The position numbers and the translations under genes are program-made. Of a DNA stretch of 64,000 bases, positions 45,120 through 54,317 are shown in pieces. How positions within the stretch are numbered: the first letter of the stretch is position 1; every line of letters begins with the position of its first letter. The stretch is taken from NCBI RefSeq assembly GCF_026248825.1, contig NZ_CP110973.1, positions 124,001-188,000 on the forward strand, written 5' to 3'. Source of the DNA: Larkinella insperata. Lineage in GTDB: Bacteria; Bacteroidota; Bacteroidia; Cytophagales; Spirosomataceae. Under the pieces are notes generated by a model that saw only the letters and a program-made list of their open reading frames with translations, did no database searches and was not told the origin of the DNA.

Positions 45120-48100
45120 ATGCGTCAACGTGCTTTAAATTGCTTTATCCTTTTTCTTTCCTTTTCAACCTTTATCAATTCCCAGGCTCAGAAACGTCCG
45201 CTGACCCACGCCGATTACGACCGCTGGCAAAGTATACGCGCCGAAAAACATTCCAACAACGGCCAGTGGCTCTATTACCAGATTGATCCGCAGGAAGGCG
45301 ACGGCCAACTGGAGCTGATCCGGGTAAGTCCGGATACGGAGTCTCAGACGGCCCAACTCGTTGAGGCCAAGGCCGGAGGACCCAATGTACCGCCAGAGCG
45401 CCGGTCGGCTTCGTTTAGTGCATCAACGCCGGCTCTCAACGCCCGAAAGCTGATTCGTCGGTACGTATTTCCGCGCGGTTATCTGGCGCAATTCACGCCC
45501 GACAGCCGGTTTCTGGTTATGCGCCTGAAAGCCCCGTACCGATTGGTGCGGGAAGCCAAGAAGAAAAAGGTGAAAGCCGATCAACTGCCCAAAGACAGCC
45601 TGCTGGTGTTTAACCTCGAAACCGGCAACCGCATCAGTTTTGCCAACGTAAAAGCGTACGTCGTTCCGAAAGAAAAGGGGGACTGGACGGCCATCTTGCT
45701 GGAACATCCGGAAGAAAAGGGCGTCAAAAAAGACTCATCGGCAACCAAAGCAGCCAGCCGAACCCGGGCGTCGGTTTCGACCAAAAAGCCAAAGGGCGAC
45801 GATTTGATTCTTTTAAACCATGAAACCGGCCTGACGCACTCCTTCCGCTACGTAACCTACGCGACGGTTTCCGACAACGGCCAGACAATTTTTTACACCA
45901 AAGACGCCGTCAACGATACACTGAAAAAAGCCGGGGTCTTTGCCTTCGACACCGGCAAACAGCAGGAAATGCTCATCGATACCAGCTCGAAGCGCAAACT
46001 TTACAAGGGGCTGGCCGTCGACAAAACCGGTTCGCAACTGGCCTGGCTGGCCACGGCCGACAGCGCCGACGCCGACGTTCGGGCTTATGCGCTGTACTAC
46101 AAACGACTGATTCCGGCTCCGGTTCAGAAATCCCGCAAACGCAACGCCCCGGTGGTGTTCTCCGGCTTAAGCGGTCAAACCGTTGTGCTGGCCGACACCC
46201 TCACGAAAGCTTATCCGAAAGGCTGGAACGTCAACGAATACCGCACCCCGAGCTTCTCGGAAGACGGCAAACGGCTTTACTTCGCCACCTCCATCCTGCC
46301 GCCCAAGCCCATCAAAGACTCCACGCAACTGGACGAAGAACGGGTCAAGGTCGATATCTGGAGCTGGAACGACCCGATCATTCAGCCCATGCAACTCCGG
46401 CAGTTGAAGCAGGAAAAAGAGCGGGGTTTTCTGGCGGTTTGCGATCTGGCCACGGGGGGCATTACGCAACTGGGCAACCGGGAAATCCCGAATGTTCAGA
46501 TTGATGCCAAAGCGGATCATCCGTACTGGTTGGGATTAAGCAATTTGCCGTACCAGATCAACAGCATGTGGGACCCCGGACAAGTTGATCTGTACCTGAT
46601 CAACGCCCGGACCGGCCAGAAAAATCGGATTGCCAACGACGTCCGGGTGTCGTACGCGCAGTTGTCGCCGGGCGGAAAATACGCCTGGTGGTACGATGAG
46701 CGGGATTCGCTCTGGCGGGCGTGGTCGATTGCCGAAAGCAAACGCATTGATCTGACGCGCGGCATTGCGGCCCGGTTTTTTGACGAAGAACACGACACCC
46801 CCGACCTGCCGGGTAGTTACGGAGCCGCTGGCTGGACCAAGGATGACCGCTATGTGCTGATTTACGACCGTTTCGACCTGTGGCGCATTGATCCAACGGG
46901 GCAGGAAAAAGCCGTTAACCTGACGGCGGGCTACGGCCGTAAAAACCGCATCCGGCTCCGGCGCGTCAATTTTGATCCGGACGAAAAATACGTCAATCTA
47001 ACGGGCGACCTCTGGTTGACGGGTTTCTGGGAAAAAGACAAATCGACCGGGATTCTCCGGAAATCAATCGCTGATCCGGCGGCTGAACCGGTGGTGCTGA
47101 CGCAGGGCGCTTACCGTTTCGCCAGCCTGACGAAAGCCAAAAACGCCCCGACGCTGACGTTCCACAAGGGCAATTTCCGCGAACCCATCAACCTGTACCT
47201 GACCGACACGACCTTCATGAAGCCGCAGCAACTGACGCGCATCAATCCGCAGCAGGACAGCATTCGCTGGGGCAACGTGGAGCTGGTCAACTGGATCGGC
47301 AACAACGGGGTACGGCTGGAAGGGCTGCTCTACAAACCCGAGGATTTCGACCCGAAGAAAAAATACCCGATGCTGGTGTATTACTACGAACGCAACGCCG
47401 AAACGCTGAACGATTACAAGGCCCCGGCGCCCAGTCGATCAACGATCAACATGTCGTACTGCGTATCGAACGGCTACCTGGTTTTTGTGCCCGACATTGT
47501 GTATACAACCGGGATGCCGGGACAAAACGCCTATGACTGCATCGTGCCGGGGGTATTGAGCCTGATTGAAAAAGGATTCGTGGACCGCGACCGCATCGGG
47601 TTGCAGGGACAAAGCTGGGGAGGCTATCAGACGGCTTTTCTGGTTACTAAAACCAACCTGTTCAAAGCGGCTATGGCGGGTGCCCCCGTGGCCAACATGA
47701 CCAGCGCCTACGGCGGTATCCGGTGGGGTACGGGCATGAGCCGGATGTTTCAGTACGAAAAAACGCAGAGCCGCATAGGGGGGACCCTCTGGGACAAACC
47801 GATGAATTACATCGAAAGCTCCCCGCTTTTCTATGCCAACCGCATTCAGACGCCGTTGCTACTGATGGCCAACGATCAGGATGGGGCCGTGCCCTGGTAC
47901 CAGAGCATTGAGTTTTACTCCGCCCTGCGCCGGCTCAGCAAACCGGCCTGGCTGCTGGTGTACAACGGCGAAGATCACAACCTGACCCAGCGTCACAACG
48001 CCAAGGACCTCAGCGTTCGGATGTATCAGTTCTTCGATTATTATCTGAAAGACACCCCGGAACCCGCCTGGATGAAGCAGGGCCGGTCGGCGGTGGAAAA

Positions 48101-48125
48101 AGAATTGGGAATCATGAAGTATTAA
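45120..48125 (+). CDS. S9-family (prolyl oligopeptidase-like) serine peptidase, exported
   Basis: A 1001-residue periplasmic peptidase with signal peptide (FILFLSFSTFINSQAQ). The long N-terminal part is a beta-propeller-like repeat region with WD-like blades (for example GGKYAWWYDERDSLWRAW). The C-terminal catalytic domain has LQGQSWGGYQTAF with Ser832, NDQDGAVPW with Asp921 and GEDHNLTQ with His953. It resembles the DPP IV/acylaminoacyl peptidase branch and would trim peptides outside the cytoplasm. Charged Lys-rich insertions around residues 140-235 are unusual. Confidence 0.9.
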   Translation: MRQRALNCFILFLSFSTFINSQAQKRPLTHADYDRWQSIRAEKHSNNGQWLYYQIDPQEGDGQLELIRVSPDTESQTAQLVEAKAGGPNVPPERRSASFSASTPALNARKLIRRYVFPRGYLAQFTPDSRFLVMRLKAPYRLVREAKKKKVKADQLPKDSLLVFNLETGNRISFANVKAYVVPKEKGDWTAILLEHPEEKGVKKDSSATKAASRTRASVSTKKPKGDDLILLNHETGLTHSFRYVTYATVSDNGQTIFYTKDAVNDTLKKAGVFAFDTGKQQEMLIDTSSKRKLYKGLAVDKTGSQLAWLATADSADADVRAYALYYKRLIPAPVQKSRKRNAPVVFSGLSGQTVVLADTLTKAYPKGWNVNEYRTPSFSEDGKRLYFATSILPPKPIKDSTQLDEERVKVDIWSWNDPIIQPMQLRQLKQEKERGFLAVCDLATGGITQLGNREIPNVQIDAKADHPYWLGLSNLPYQINSMWDPGQVDLYLINARTGQKNRIANDVRVSYAQLSPGGKYAWWYDERDSLWRAWSIAESKRIDLTRGIAARFFDEEHDTPDLPGSYGAAGWTKDDRYVLIYDRFDLWRIDPTGQEKAVNLTAGYGRKNRIRLRRVNFDPDEKYVNLTGDLWLTGFWEKDKSTGILRKSIADPAAEPVVLTQGAYRFASLTKAKNAPTLTFHKGNFREPINLYLTDTTFMKPQQLTRINPQQDSIRWGNVELVNWIGNNGVRLEGLLYKPEDFDPKKKYPMLVYYYERNAETLNDYKAPAPSRSTINMSYCVSNGYLVFVPDIVYTTGMPGQNAYDCIVPGVLSLIEKGFVDRDRIGLQGQSWGGYQTAFLVTKTNLFKAAMAGAPVANMTSAYGGIRWGTGMSRMFQYEKTQSRIGGTLWDKPMNYIESSPLFYANRIQTPLLLMANDQDGAVPWYQSIEFYSALRRLSKPAWLLVYNGEDHNLTQRHNAKDLSVRMYQFFDYYLKDTPEPAWMKQGRSAVEKELGIMKY

Positions 48126-48137
48126 AACAGGTTTCCG

Positions 48138-48187
48138 GGCTCCGATTTCGGCATTTTCAGAAGCGTCGAAATCGGAGGCTCGTTTAT
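48138..48187 (+). terminator. Probable terminator after the S9 peptidase gene
   Basis: Perfect 11-bp stem CTCCGATTTCG / CGAAATCGGAG with a 16-nt loop; the T-tract is weak. Confidence 0.55.
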
Positions 48188-48214
48188 GAAAATTGCGGCA
48201 TTCGTTTATATTTG
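48184..48214 (+). promoter_or_regulatory. Candidate promoter of the beta-propeller gene
   Basis: TTTA (48184-48187), 19-bp spacer, TATATTTG (48207-48214): close to TTTG / TAnnTTTG of Bacteroidetes. It lies 34 bp before the ATG. Confidence 0.45.
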
Positions 48215-48248
48215 TATAACCTCTACGCTTTAACCTTCTACGAACAGC

Positions 48249-49520
48249 ATGAAAAAACAGAGTTTGGTTGCGCTTGCCACCTTATTAACATCGGGCGTTT
48301 TTGCCCAGCAGGAACCTATCCAGTTTACCGCCAAAGGAATTGTGGCCCTGTCGGATGCCGACATGTCCGCTTCAGCTTTGGCTGACGGTAACTTGTATAA
48401 AAGTAAAACCAACCGGGATGTTCTGACGGTTATCAAATTCCCGCTCGACCGCAGCGGGCAGAACATGGTGACGGCTCCGATTTCCAACTCATCGGCCCTC
48501 TACGACAAAGCCGCCGTTGTAACACCGAACGGACGGTTTGCCTTCGTGCTGGAAGGACGCGGACCGTTGGGAGATAGTGTGTCTACGCTGAAAGATGGAG
48601 TGAAAGGCCTGCCCGCAGCAGCCCGGATGTTTATTGTTGACCTGGCTCCGGCCAAGCCCTCGGCAAAAGTAGTGAGCGTTGGAAACCTGCCAACAGCCAT
48701 TACCATCAATCCGCAGGGCAATACGCTGGCCGTTGCGTCGGGTGATGCGGGCAAAGAAATGCGGCTGGTTGAAATTGATAATACGGGTACCCCTAAACGC
48801 GTGATCACCGCACCTTCGCCGGTACCGAACGCCCGGATTACGGACCTGGTCTGGAGTCCGGCCGGTGACTTCATTGCCTACGTCATTGAAGATACGCAGG
48901 AAGTGGGCCTGATGAAATACTCGCTCGATGCCGCCAAAAAGCCTAATATCATACCGCACGGCAAGCCCATCAAAGTGGGCGGTCTGCCGGCAACCGGACG
49001 ATTTTCTCCCGACGGCAAATTCTTTATCGTATCCGATATCAAGAAAAGCGCTAATGCGCAGGGCGCGGGCAAGGGCGAACTATTCGTCGTTCAGTTCAGC
49101 ACCGAAGACACGCCCGGCGAGCATAAGGTGGTCTCGCAATTGGCTGCCGGTGAGAGCGGAGAAGCCCTCACAATCAGTCCGGATGGCTCAATGGTGATTG
49201 TCGCCAATGCGGGTCAATCGTATCAGCCTTTCGGTAACGCGGGTGCCGGGAAAAGTTCGCTGTCCGTTTATGCCCTCGACAAAGAAGGGAAGCTAAATCT
49301 GGCCAATGAATATCCGTTTGAGGGAATCATGCCGCAGAGCATCGAATTCGACAAGAGCGGTAACGCCATTGCCGTAGCCGTCTCGGAATACCTCGATTAC
49401 GGAGATCGGACCGGCGCCATCGAGTTCTGGAAAGTAACCAAAGGCGATAAACCGTCGCTGAAAAAAATGGCCGGCAAAATCAGCGTCCCCCGCGGCTGCC
49501 ATACCGTACGGGTTTATTAA
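48249..49520 (+). CDS. Exported beta-propeller protein (YncE/lactonase-like), function unknown
   Basis: A 423-residue protein with signal peptide (LATLLTSGVFAQ). Repeated blade motifs are visible: AAVVTPNGRFAFVLEG, AITINPQGNTLAVASG, DLVWSPAGDFIAYVIE, RFSPDGKFFIVSDI, ALTISPDGSMVIVANA, SIEFDKSGNAIAVAVS. This is the pattern of seven-bladed propellers such as YncE and lactonase-like proteins. No catalytic residues could be assigned. An intergenic inverted repeat follows. Confidence 0.8.
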   Translation: MKKQSLVALATLLTSGVFAQQEPIQFTAKGIVALSDADMSASALADGNLYKSKTNRDVLTVIKFPLDRSGQNMVTAPISNSSALYDKAAVVTPNGRFAFVLEGRGPLGDSVSTLKDGVKGLPAAARMFIVDLAPAKPSAKVVSVGNLPTAITINPQGNTLAVASGDAGKEMRLVEIDNTGTPKRVITAPSPVPNARITDLVWSPAGDFIAYVIEDTQEVGLMKYSLDAAKKPNIIPHGKPIKVGGLPATGRFSPDGKFFIVSDIKKSANAQGAGKGELFVVQFSTEDTPGEHKVVSQLAAGESGEALTISPDGSMVIVANAGQSYQPFGNAGAGKSSLSVYALDKEGKLNLANEYPFEGIMPQSIEFDKSGNAIAVAVSEYLDYGDRTGAIEFWKVTKGDKPSLKKMAGKISVPRGCHTVRVY

Positions 49521-49530
49521 GTGAAGAGTC

Positions 49531-49585
49531 AGGCGTGAAGAATGAAGAGTTGGCTGACGCATTTAACTCTTCATTCTTCACGCCT
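49531..49585. repeat. Perfect 21-nt inverted repeat (hairpin), probable bidirectional terminator
   Basis: Arms 49531-49551 and 49565-49585 are exact complements (core GTGAAGAATGAAGAGTT) with a 13-nt loop. It lies between convergent genes (propeller + and small lipoprotein -). It belongs to the same word family as the repeats at 3586 and 21890. Confidence 0.8.
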
Positions 49586-49598
49586 AATTCCTAACTCC

Positions 49599-49895
49599 TT
49601 ATGTTCTTTCCCAGCGGAACTGCTTTTTAACTTTCTTTTTGCCGTCGCCTTTCTCGCGCTTGGAGCCTTTTCGATCGCTGGCCATGGAAGCCGATGCCCC
49701 CTTCCCTCCTTTCCGGTTCGATAGCCACCAGCCCGGGCCGTGCATGGTTCCAAAGAATGTTCCCCGGTAGGTTCGTCCCCCGTGCTGATGCTCCTTTTTG
49801 ACATGGCAGCTTTTGATGGGACAATTCGATGCCATACAGCCCATCATCAGCCAGCTAATGAGAGCGCTCACCCACAACCCATGATTCTTTCTCAT
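49599..49895 (-). CDS. Small basic lipoprotein, hypothetical
   Basis: A 98-residue protein with a hydrophobic leader (GLWVSALISWLMMGCM) ending in a lipobox cysteine (about residue 20). A short cysteine/histidine segment CPIKSCHVKKEHQHGG follows, which could bind metal, then RTYRGTFFG and a Lys/Gly/Ser-rich tail (KREKGDGKKKVKKQF). I regard the CPIKSCHV block as a conserved mark of a small Cytophagales protein family, but from memory only. Function unknown. Confidence 0.6.
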   Translation of the reverse strand: MRKNHGLWVSALISWLMMGCMASNCPIKSCHVKKEHQHGGRTYRGTFFGTMHGPGWWLSNRKGGKGASASMASDRKGSKREKGDGKKKVKKQFRWERT

Positions 49896-49981
49896 GGAGC
49901 TAATTTAAAAGCAAAAGGGATGAAAATGAAAAAGTCTTATCCTTTCCCATTTTCATCCCTCCTGTTTGTAGGGGTGTTTAC

Positions 49982-50239
49982 CTATCTACCAAAAGCTAAT
50001 TCATACCCAGCATTTACCAGATATTCCGCCACGCGGGGCCGTACTACCCAGTAAACGCCATTGTCACCGCGGACAATCCAGTTGTCGCTGCCTTTTACAT
50101 AGCGATTATTCGCACAGTCAATGGCCTGCATCAACGTTTTGAATTCGGACTGCCTTGCTTCCCGCAGCATTTCAGCGAGACGGGGAAAGGCTAAACTCCG
50201 ACGTAATCGAAGTGAAATGATTGAATCTCGAGAGTACAT
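49982..50239 (-). CDS. Small hypothetical protein
   Basis: An 85-residue protein starting at ATG 50239 (MYSRDSIISLRLRRSL). The C-terminal half has LMQAIDCANNRYVKGSDNWIV and a WVVRPRVAEYLVNAGY segment (quoted in parts), which looks like a compact folded domain. No signal peptide or membrane segment. The family is not recognised. It is divergent from the OmpA gene with a 420-bp region between. Confidence 0.6.
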   Translation of the reverse strand: MYSRDSIISLRLRRSLAFPRLAEMLREARQSEFKTLMQAIDCANNRYVKGSDNWIVRGDNGVYWVVRPRVAEYLVNAGYELAFGR

Positions 50240-50659
50240 ACACGTAGAATAACAGTACAAATTACGATTAATCCAGTGCAGAAATCAAGCCAAACATTGC
50301 CTGATCATTAACCGTTAAGTAAAATAAGGCAATATTAATTAAAAAATTTAAATCCCAGATTACCATTTACTAACATTTTTTAAGTACAAGTACTCAGTTA
50401 GCAACTAACAGAACTAAATATCACTATTCTAACAAATACGGCCTGTTTCTGTGGAAATAATTCTACAAATTCAGTATCGGGTTCCCCTATGAACATTGAT
50501 AAATTATTTATTCTGCAGCGGTAAAAATACCACCTAATAGTCCACAATTAACTGAGAATTAACAGAATATCAACTTTAAGTTATCTGATTATACAGCACT
50601 AAAAGTTAGTGGTACACCTTTTGGGATTACAGGTTACAAACCAATATTAAACTAGTGTT
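50240..50659. other. AT-rich regulatory region upstream of the OmpA gene
   Basis: About 420 bp without a gene. It contains TTCTACA (50461-50467), TGTGGAA just before it (50450-50456), and a -24/-12-like element at 50610-50625. Confidence 0.55.
50610..50625 (+). promoter_or_regulatory. Weak sigma-54-like -24/-12 element upstream of OmpA gene
   Basis: TGGTACA-CCTT-TTGGG: the -24 half is good and the -12 half is weak (GG in place of GC/TC). It is 34 bp before the ATG; a TTCTACA half-site lies 149 bp upstream. Confidence 0.35.
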
Positions 50660-51391
50660 ATGATGAGACACAGCCAATCTTTTGGACTTATCAGGATGCG
50701 AACAGTAGCCTTTGTTGTAGCCGGTAGTCTACTGCTGACCGAAACAATGACGGGATGTAAAGCAATCAGAGAGAAAACCAATAAAACTCAACGGGGAGCC
50801 ATCATTGGCGCTGGTGCTGGTGCTGTAGCGGGCGGGTTGATCGGCCGCAAATCCGGAAACACGGCCATTGGCGCCATTTTAGGGGCAACCGTCGGTGGAG
50901 CCGGTGGCGCTCTGATCGGTCGGCGCATGGATAAACAGGCCGAAGAATTACGGCGGGGTCTGGAAAACGCGCGGGTTGAACGGGTAGGCGAAGGCATTAA
51001 AATCACCTTCGATTCCGATTTTCTGTTTGACGTCGATCAGGCTGACCTGAAAAGCGGCAACCGCGACAATCTTGCTAAATTGGCGGAAACGCTGAAAAAA
51101 TACGAAGATACGGAAGTGTTAATTGAGGGCCATGCGGATAACACCGGGTCGGATGAACACAACCAGAAACTGTCGGAACGCCGGGCTAAAACCGTGGCTA
51201 AATTGATTCAGTCGCAAGGCATCAAAGGCAGCCGGTTAACTGAAAAAGGTTACGGCGAAAGCCAACCCGTCGCGGATAACAGCACGGTATCAGGCCGTCA
51301 GCAAAACCGTCGGGTTGAGGTTGCTATCTACGCCAACGAAAAACTGCGGAAAGCAGCTGAGCGGGGCACCATTGGAAATATCAACACGTAA
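50660..51391 (+). CDS. OmpA-family lipoprotein with glycine zipper
   Basis: A 243-residue envelope protein. The leader FVVAGSLLLTETMTGC ends in a lipobox cysteine. Residues about 46-90 are a glycine zipper (GAIIGAGAGAVAGGLIGRKS), which inserts in or spans the outer membrane. Residues about 108-230 are an OmpA-like peptidoglycan-binding domain (ITFDSDFLFDVDQADL, EGHADNTGSDEHNQKLSERR, RLTEKGYGESQPVADN). It ties the outer membrane to the cell wall and is a common envelope-stress protein. The PA2169-type gene follows 76 bp downstream. Confidence 0.92.
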   Translation: MMRHSQSFGLIRMRTVAFVVAGSLLLTETMTGCKAIREKTNKTQRGAIIGAGAGAVAGGLIGRKSGNTAIGAILGATVGGAGGALIGRRMDKQAEELRRGLENARVERVGEGIKITFDSDFLFDVDQADLKSGNRDNLAKLAETLKKYEDTEVLIEGHADNTGSDEHNQKLSERRAKTVAKLIQSQGIKGSRLTEKGYGESQPVADNSTVSGRQQNRRVEVAIYANEKLRKAAERGTIGNINT

Positions 51392-51467
51392 TTACTGAAC
51401 GGGAAAACACTCTTCCCGCTTCAGGGTTATTGATTATGAGGTTTTCACTTGGACATTTAAAAACGTT

Positions 51468-51923
51468 ATGGAAGTAGGAAAAATCAATGGCGAAATTCTG
51501 GATCGCCTGAATACACTGTTGACACGCACCCGCGATGGAGAAAGGGGCTATCAGGAAGCCGCTGAGAATGTTAAGGATACGGAACTGAAAAGCCTTTTTC
51601 TGGCTCAATCACGGCAGCGGGGTGAATTTGCCATGGAAATCGACCGCGAAGTCCGGACACTAGGTGGCGACCCCGAAACCACCACCAGTCTGGCCGCCGA
51701 TCTGCACCGCGCCTGGATCAATATCAAATCAACCATTACCGGCCACAGCGACAAAGCAATTGTGGAAGAGTGTAAACGGGGGGATGGTCAGGCGCTGGAT
51801 GACTACCAGGAAATCCTGAAAAATACGAGTCTGATTGCCAGCACCCGCGAGTTGTTGCTCCGCCAGAAAGAGCGGATCGAGTCAGCCCATGCATCAATGG
51901 CACGGCTGGCCGACGTCGTCTGA
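51468..51923 (+). CDS. PA2169-family four-helix-bundle protein (DUF2383)
   Basis: A 151-residue helical protein: DRLNTLLTRTRDGERGYQEA and a later LADDLHRAW-like helix (SLAADLHRAWINIK), then CKRGDGQALDDYQEIL match the DUF2383/PA2169 pattern, a ferritin-like bundle found in stress-induced gene sets. The biochemical role is unknown. It is probably co-transcribed with the OmpA lipoprotein and is followed by a terminator. Confidence 0.88.
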   Translation: MEVGKINGEILDRLNTLLTRTRDGERGYQEAAENVKDTELKSLFLAQSRQRGEFAMEIDREVRTLGGDPETTTSLAADLHRAWINIKSTITGHSDKAIVEECKRGDGQALDDYQEILKNTSLIASTRELLLRQKERIESAHASMARLADVV

Positions 51924-51962
51924 TTTCGGTGTAGTATATACCCATGCGTTATGCGCAGAAAG

Positions 51963-51995
51963 AGCCCCTGGTCCCGTTGGATTGGGGGCTTTTTA
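51963..51995 (+). terminator. Terminator after the PA2169-type gene
   Basis: Stem AGCCCC / GGGGCT with a long loop, then TTTTTACTTTTT. Confidence 0.65.
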
Positions 51996-52141
51996 CTTTT
52001 TAGCGTTTTCAAAACAATCCAAATGATTACCGAGTTGAATAGATAAACCGGGGAACGAATGAATTAAAACCGTTTATGCGTCCTATTAACCCCTTGATTG
52101 CTGCGGATTGTTGTCGTTAAACTGGTTATTATTTATTTCAT

Positions 52142-54238
52142 ATGGAACTTACAAATACTGTAGAAAACCCGGAAGATATTCGCTCCCGGCCAGGAAAGCC
52201 CTATCCGCTGGGTGCGACCTGGGATGGTGAAGGTGTTAATTTTGCCCTTTTTAGTGAACACGCCACGGGCGTTACCCTGTGCCTATTCGATGCGGAAGAT
52301 CCCACCAAGGAAACCCAGCAGATTCCGGTGATTGAACGTACCGAACACGTCTGGCACATTTACCTGGAATCGATCAAGCCGGGCCAATTGTATGGTTATC
52401 GGGTAGACGGTCCTTTCGAACCCGGGCGGGGTTTTTTGTTCAATCCGAAAAAACTGCTGCTCGACCCGTACGCCAAAGGTATTAGTGGCCCTGTTGAGAG
52501 TCATATTGCCCAATTGGGATTTAATCCGGATAACCAGGATGAAGACCGGTTTTCGAAGCAACAAGAGGATGACAGTGCGCCGTATGTACCCAAATCCATC
52601 GTTATCGATTCCAGCTTTGACTGGGAGGACGATCAACGGCCGGACATCCCGCTGAACCGCACCATCATTTACGAAATGCACGTAAAGGGTTTCACGAAAC
52701 AGCACCCCGATTTGCCCGAAAACATTCGTGGTACGTACGCGGGGCTGGGTAGCCCCGAAGCAATCAATTACCTGAAGTCGCTGGGCATTACCACGGTTGA
52801 ATTGATGCCCGTTCATCAATTCACAAGCGAAACGTACTGGGGATACAACTCCATTGGTTACTTTGCCCCGCACAGTGAATATGCTTCTAAGGGTGAAATG
52901 GGCTATGCGGTCCATGAATTCAAAGAAATGGTAAAAGCCCTGCACAAAGCAGGTATTGAAGTGGTACTCGATGTAGTTTATAACCATACCGCAGAAGGCA
53001 ACCACAACGGCCCAACACTTTCGTTCCGGGGTATTGACAACCCAGCTTACTACTGGCTGGTTGAAGGCAACGAATTGTACTACATGGACTATACCGGAAC
53101 GGGTAATACGTTCAATATGAGCCATCCCCGAACTCTGCAACTGGTGATGGACAGCCTTCGGTATTGGGTTACGGAGATGCACGTTGACGGCTTCCGGTTT
53201 GACCTGGCCACGGCCCTGGCCCATAGCCTGAATGCAGCCGGCCAGTTATCGGCGTTCCTGGATACCATCCAGCAGGATCCGGTTCTGTCGCAGGTGAAAC
53301 TGATTGCCGAACCCTGGGATATTCAATCGTATCATGTCGGTAATTTCCCGGTCAACTGGTCGGAATGGAACGGCAAATACCGTGACTGCATCCGGGGCTT
53401 CTGGAAAGGCGATGAAGGCCTGGCGGGTGAAGTTGCCACCCGGATCATGGGGAGTCCCGACCTGTACAACGACGGACGACAGCCCTCCAACAGCATCAAC
53501 CTCATCACGGCCCACGACGGTTTTACCCTCAACGACCTGGTGAGTTACAATGACAAGCACAACGAAGCCAACAACGAAAACAACCAGGATGGTGCTAATG
53601 ACAACCAGAGCTGGAACATGGGCGTAGAAGGCCCAACTGACGATGAAGCAATCATTTGGGCCCGGGAGCAACAAAAACGGAACTTCCTAGCAACGCTGCT
53701 GCTGAGCCAGGGAACTCCGATGCTGCTTATGGGCGACGAATGCAGCCGTACCCAACAGGGAAACAACAATGCCTACGCCCAGGATAATGAGATTGCCTGG
53801 TTTAACTGGGAATGGTCGGCGGATCAGCAGGCGTTATTTGATTTTACCCGGCAGCTCACCGAGCTGCGCCAGCAGTTTCCGCTCCTGCGTCGCCGGAAAT
53901 TTTATAGCCCCGAAGAAGCCGTCTGGCTCCGCAACGACGGCAAGCCGATGAATGAGAAAAACTGGAACGACGGTATTACACGCTGTTTGGGAGTGATGAT
54001 TGACGGAACCAAAGTGGATGAACAAGACGAAAACGGCGAACCCATTGGTGAAGGCCGACTGTTGCTGCTGTTCAATGCTTTCTGGGAATCGGTACCGTTC
54101 AAGTTACCCAAGGTGGGCCGCAAGCACACCTGGCAGGTACTGATCAATACCGATCTGGACGCTAAAGTTCCTTACGACGTTTCCGCACGGGAACCTTTCG
54201 AACTCAAAGGCCGCTCGCTGGTACTGCTGAAAATGTAA
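52142..54238 (+). CDS. glgX: Glycogen debranching enzyme GlgX (GH13, isoamylase type)
   Basis: A 698-residue enzyme. An N-terminal CBM48 domain (PYPLGATWDGEGVNFALFSE) is followed by a GH13 barrel: VVYNHTAEGNH, HVDGFRFDLA with nucleophile Asp354, LIAEPWD with acid Glu390 and ITAHDGFTLNDL with Asp459. It hydrolyses alpha-1,6 branches of phosphorylase-limit glycogen. No other glycogen gene is adjacent; it lies among stress genes, where glycogen or trehalose metabolism is often found. The terminator-like inverted repeat at 54253-54311 follows. Confidence 0.95.
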   Translation: MELTNTVENPEDIRSRPGKPYPLGATWDGEGVNFALFSEHATGVTLCLFDAEDPTKETQQIPVIERTEHVWHIYLESIKPGQLYGYRVDGPFEPGRGFLFNPKKLLLDPYAKGISGPVESHIAQLGFNPDNQDEDRFSKQQEDDSAPYVPKSIVIDSSFDWEDDQRPDIPLNRTIIYEMHVKGFTKQHPDLPENIRGTYAGLGSPEAINYLKSLGITTVELMPVHQFTSETYWGYNSIGYFAPHSEYASKGEMGYAVHEFKEMVKALHKAGIEVVLDVVYNHTAEGNHNGPTLSFRGIDNPAYYWLVEGNELYYMDYTGTGNTFNMSHPRTLQLVMDSLRYWVTEMHVDGFRFDLATALAHSLNAAGQLSAFLDTIQQDPVLSQVKLIAEPWDIQSYHVGNFPVNWSEWNGKYRDCIRGFWKGDEGLAGEVATRIMGSPDLYNDGRQPSNSINLITAHDGFTLNDLVSYNDKHNEANNENNQDGANDNQSWNMGVEGPTDDEAIIWAREQQKRNFLATLLLSQGTPMLLMGDECSRTQQGNNNAYAQDNEIAWFNWEWSADQQALFDFTRQLTELRQQFPLLRRRKFYSPEEAVWLRNDGKPMNEKNWNDGITRCLGVMIDGTKVDEQDENGEPIGEGRLLLLFNAFWESVPFKLPKVGRKHTWQVLINTDLDAKVPYDVSAREPFELKGRSLVLLKM

Positions 54239-54252
54239 GAAAACGCTTAAAC

Positions 54253-54311
54253 GGGGGTGATGAACAATGACGGGTTGACGCAAAGTCATTCATTCATCGT
54301 TCATCACCCCC
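54253..54311. repeat. Inverted repeat / bidirectional terminator between glgX and DUF3891 genes
   Basis: Arms GGGGGTGATGAACAATGA (54253-54270) and its complement (54294-54311) with one mismatch. It is shared by convergent genes and uses the GATGAAC word of the other repeats. Confidence 0.75.
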
Positions 54312-54317
54312 ATTTAG

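Noticed and set aside
52118..52141. TGGTTATTATTTATTTC directly before glgX, as a possible sigma-54 element
   Set aside because: The -24 half lacks the AC, and transcription would begin at or after the start codon.
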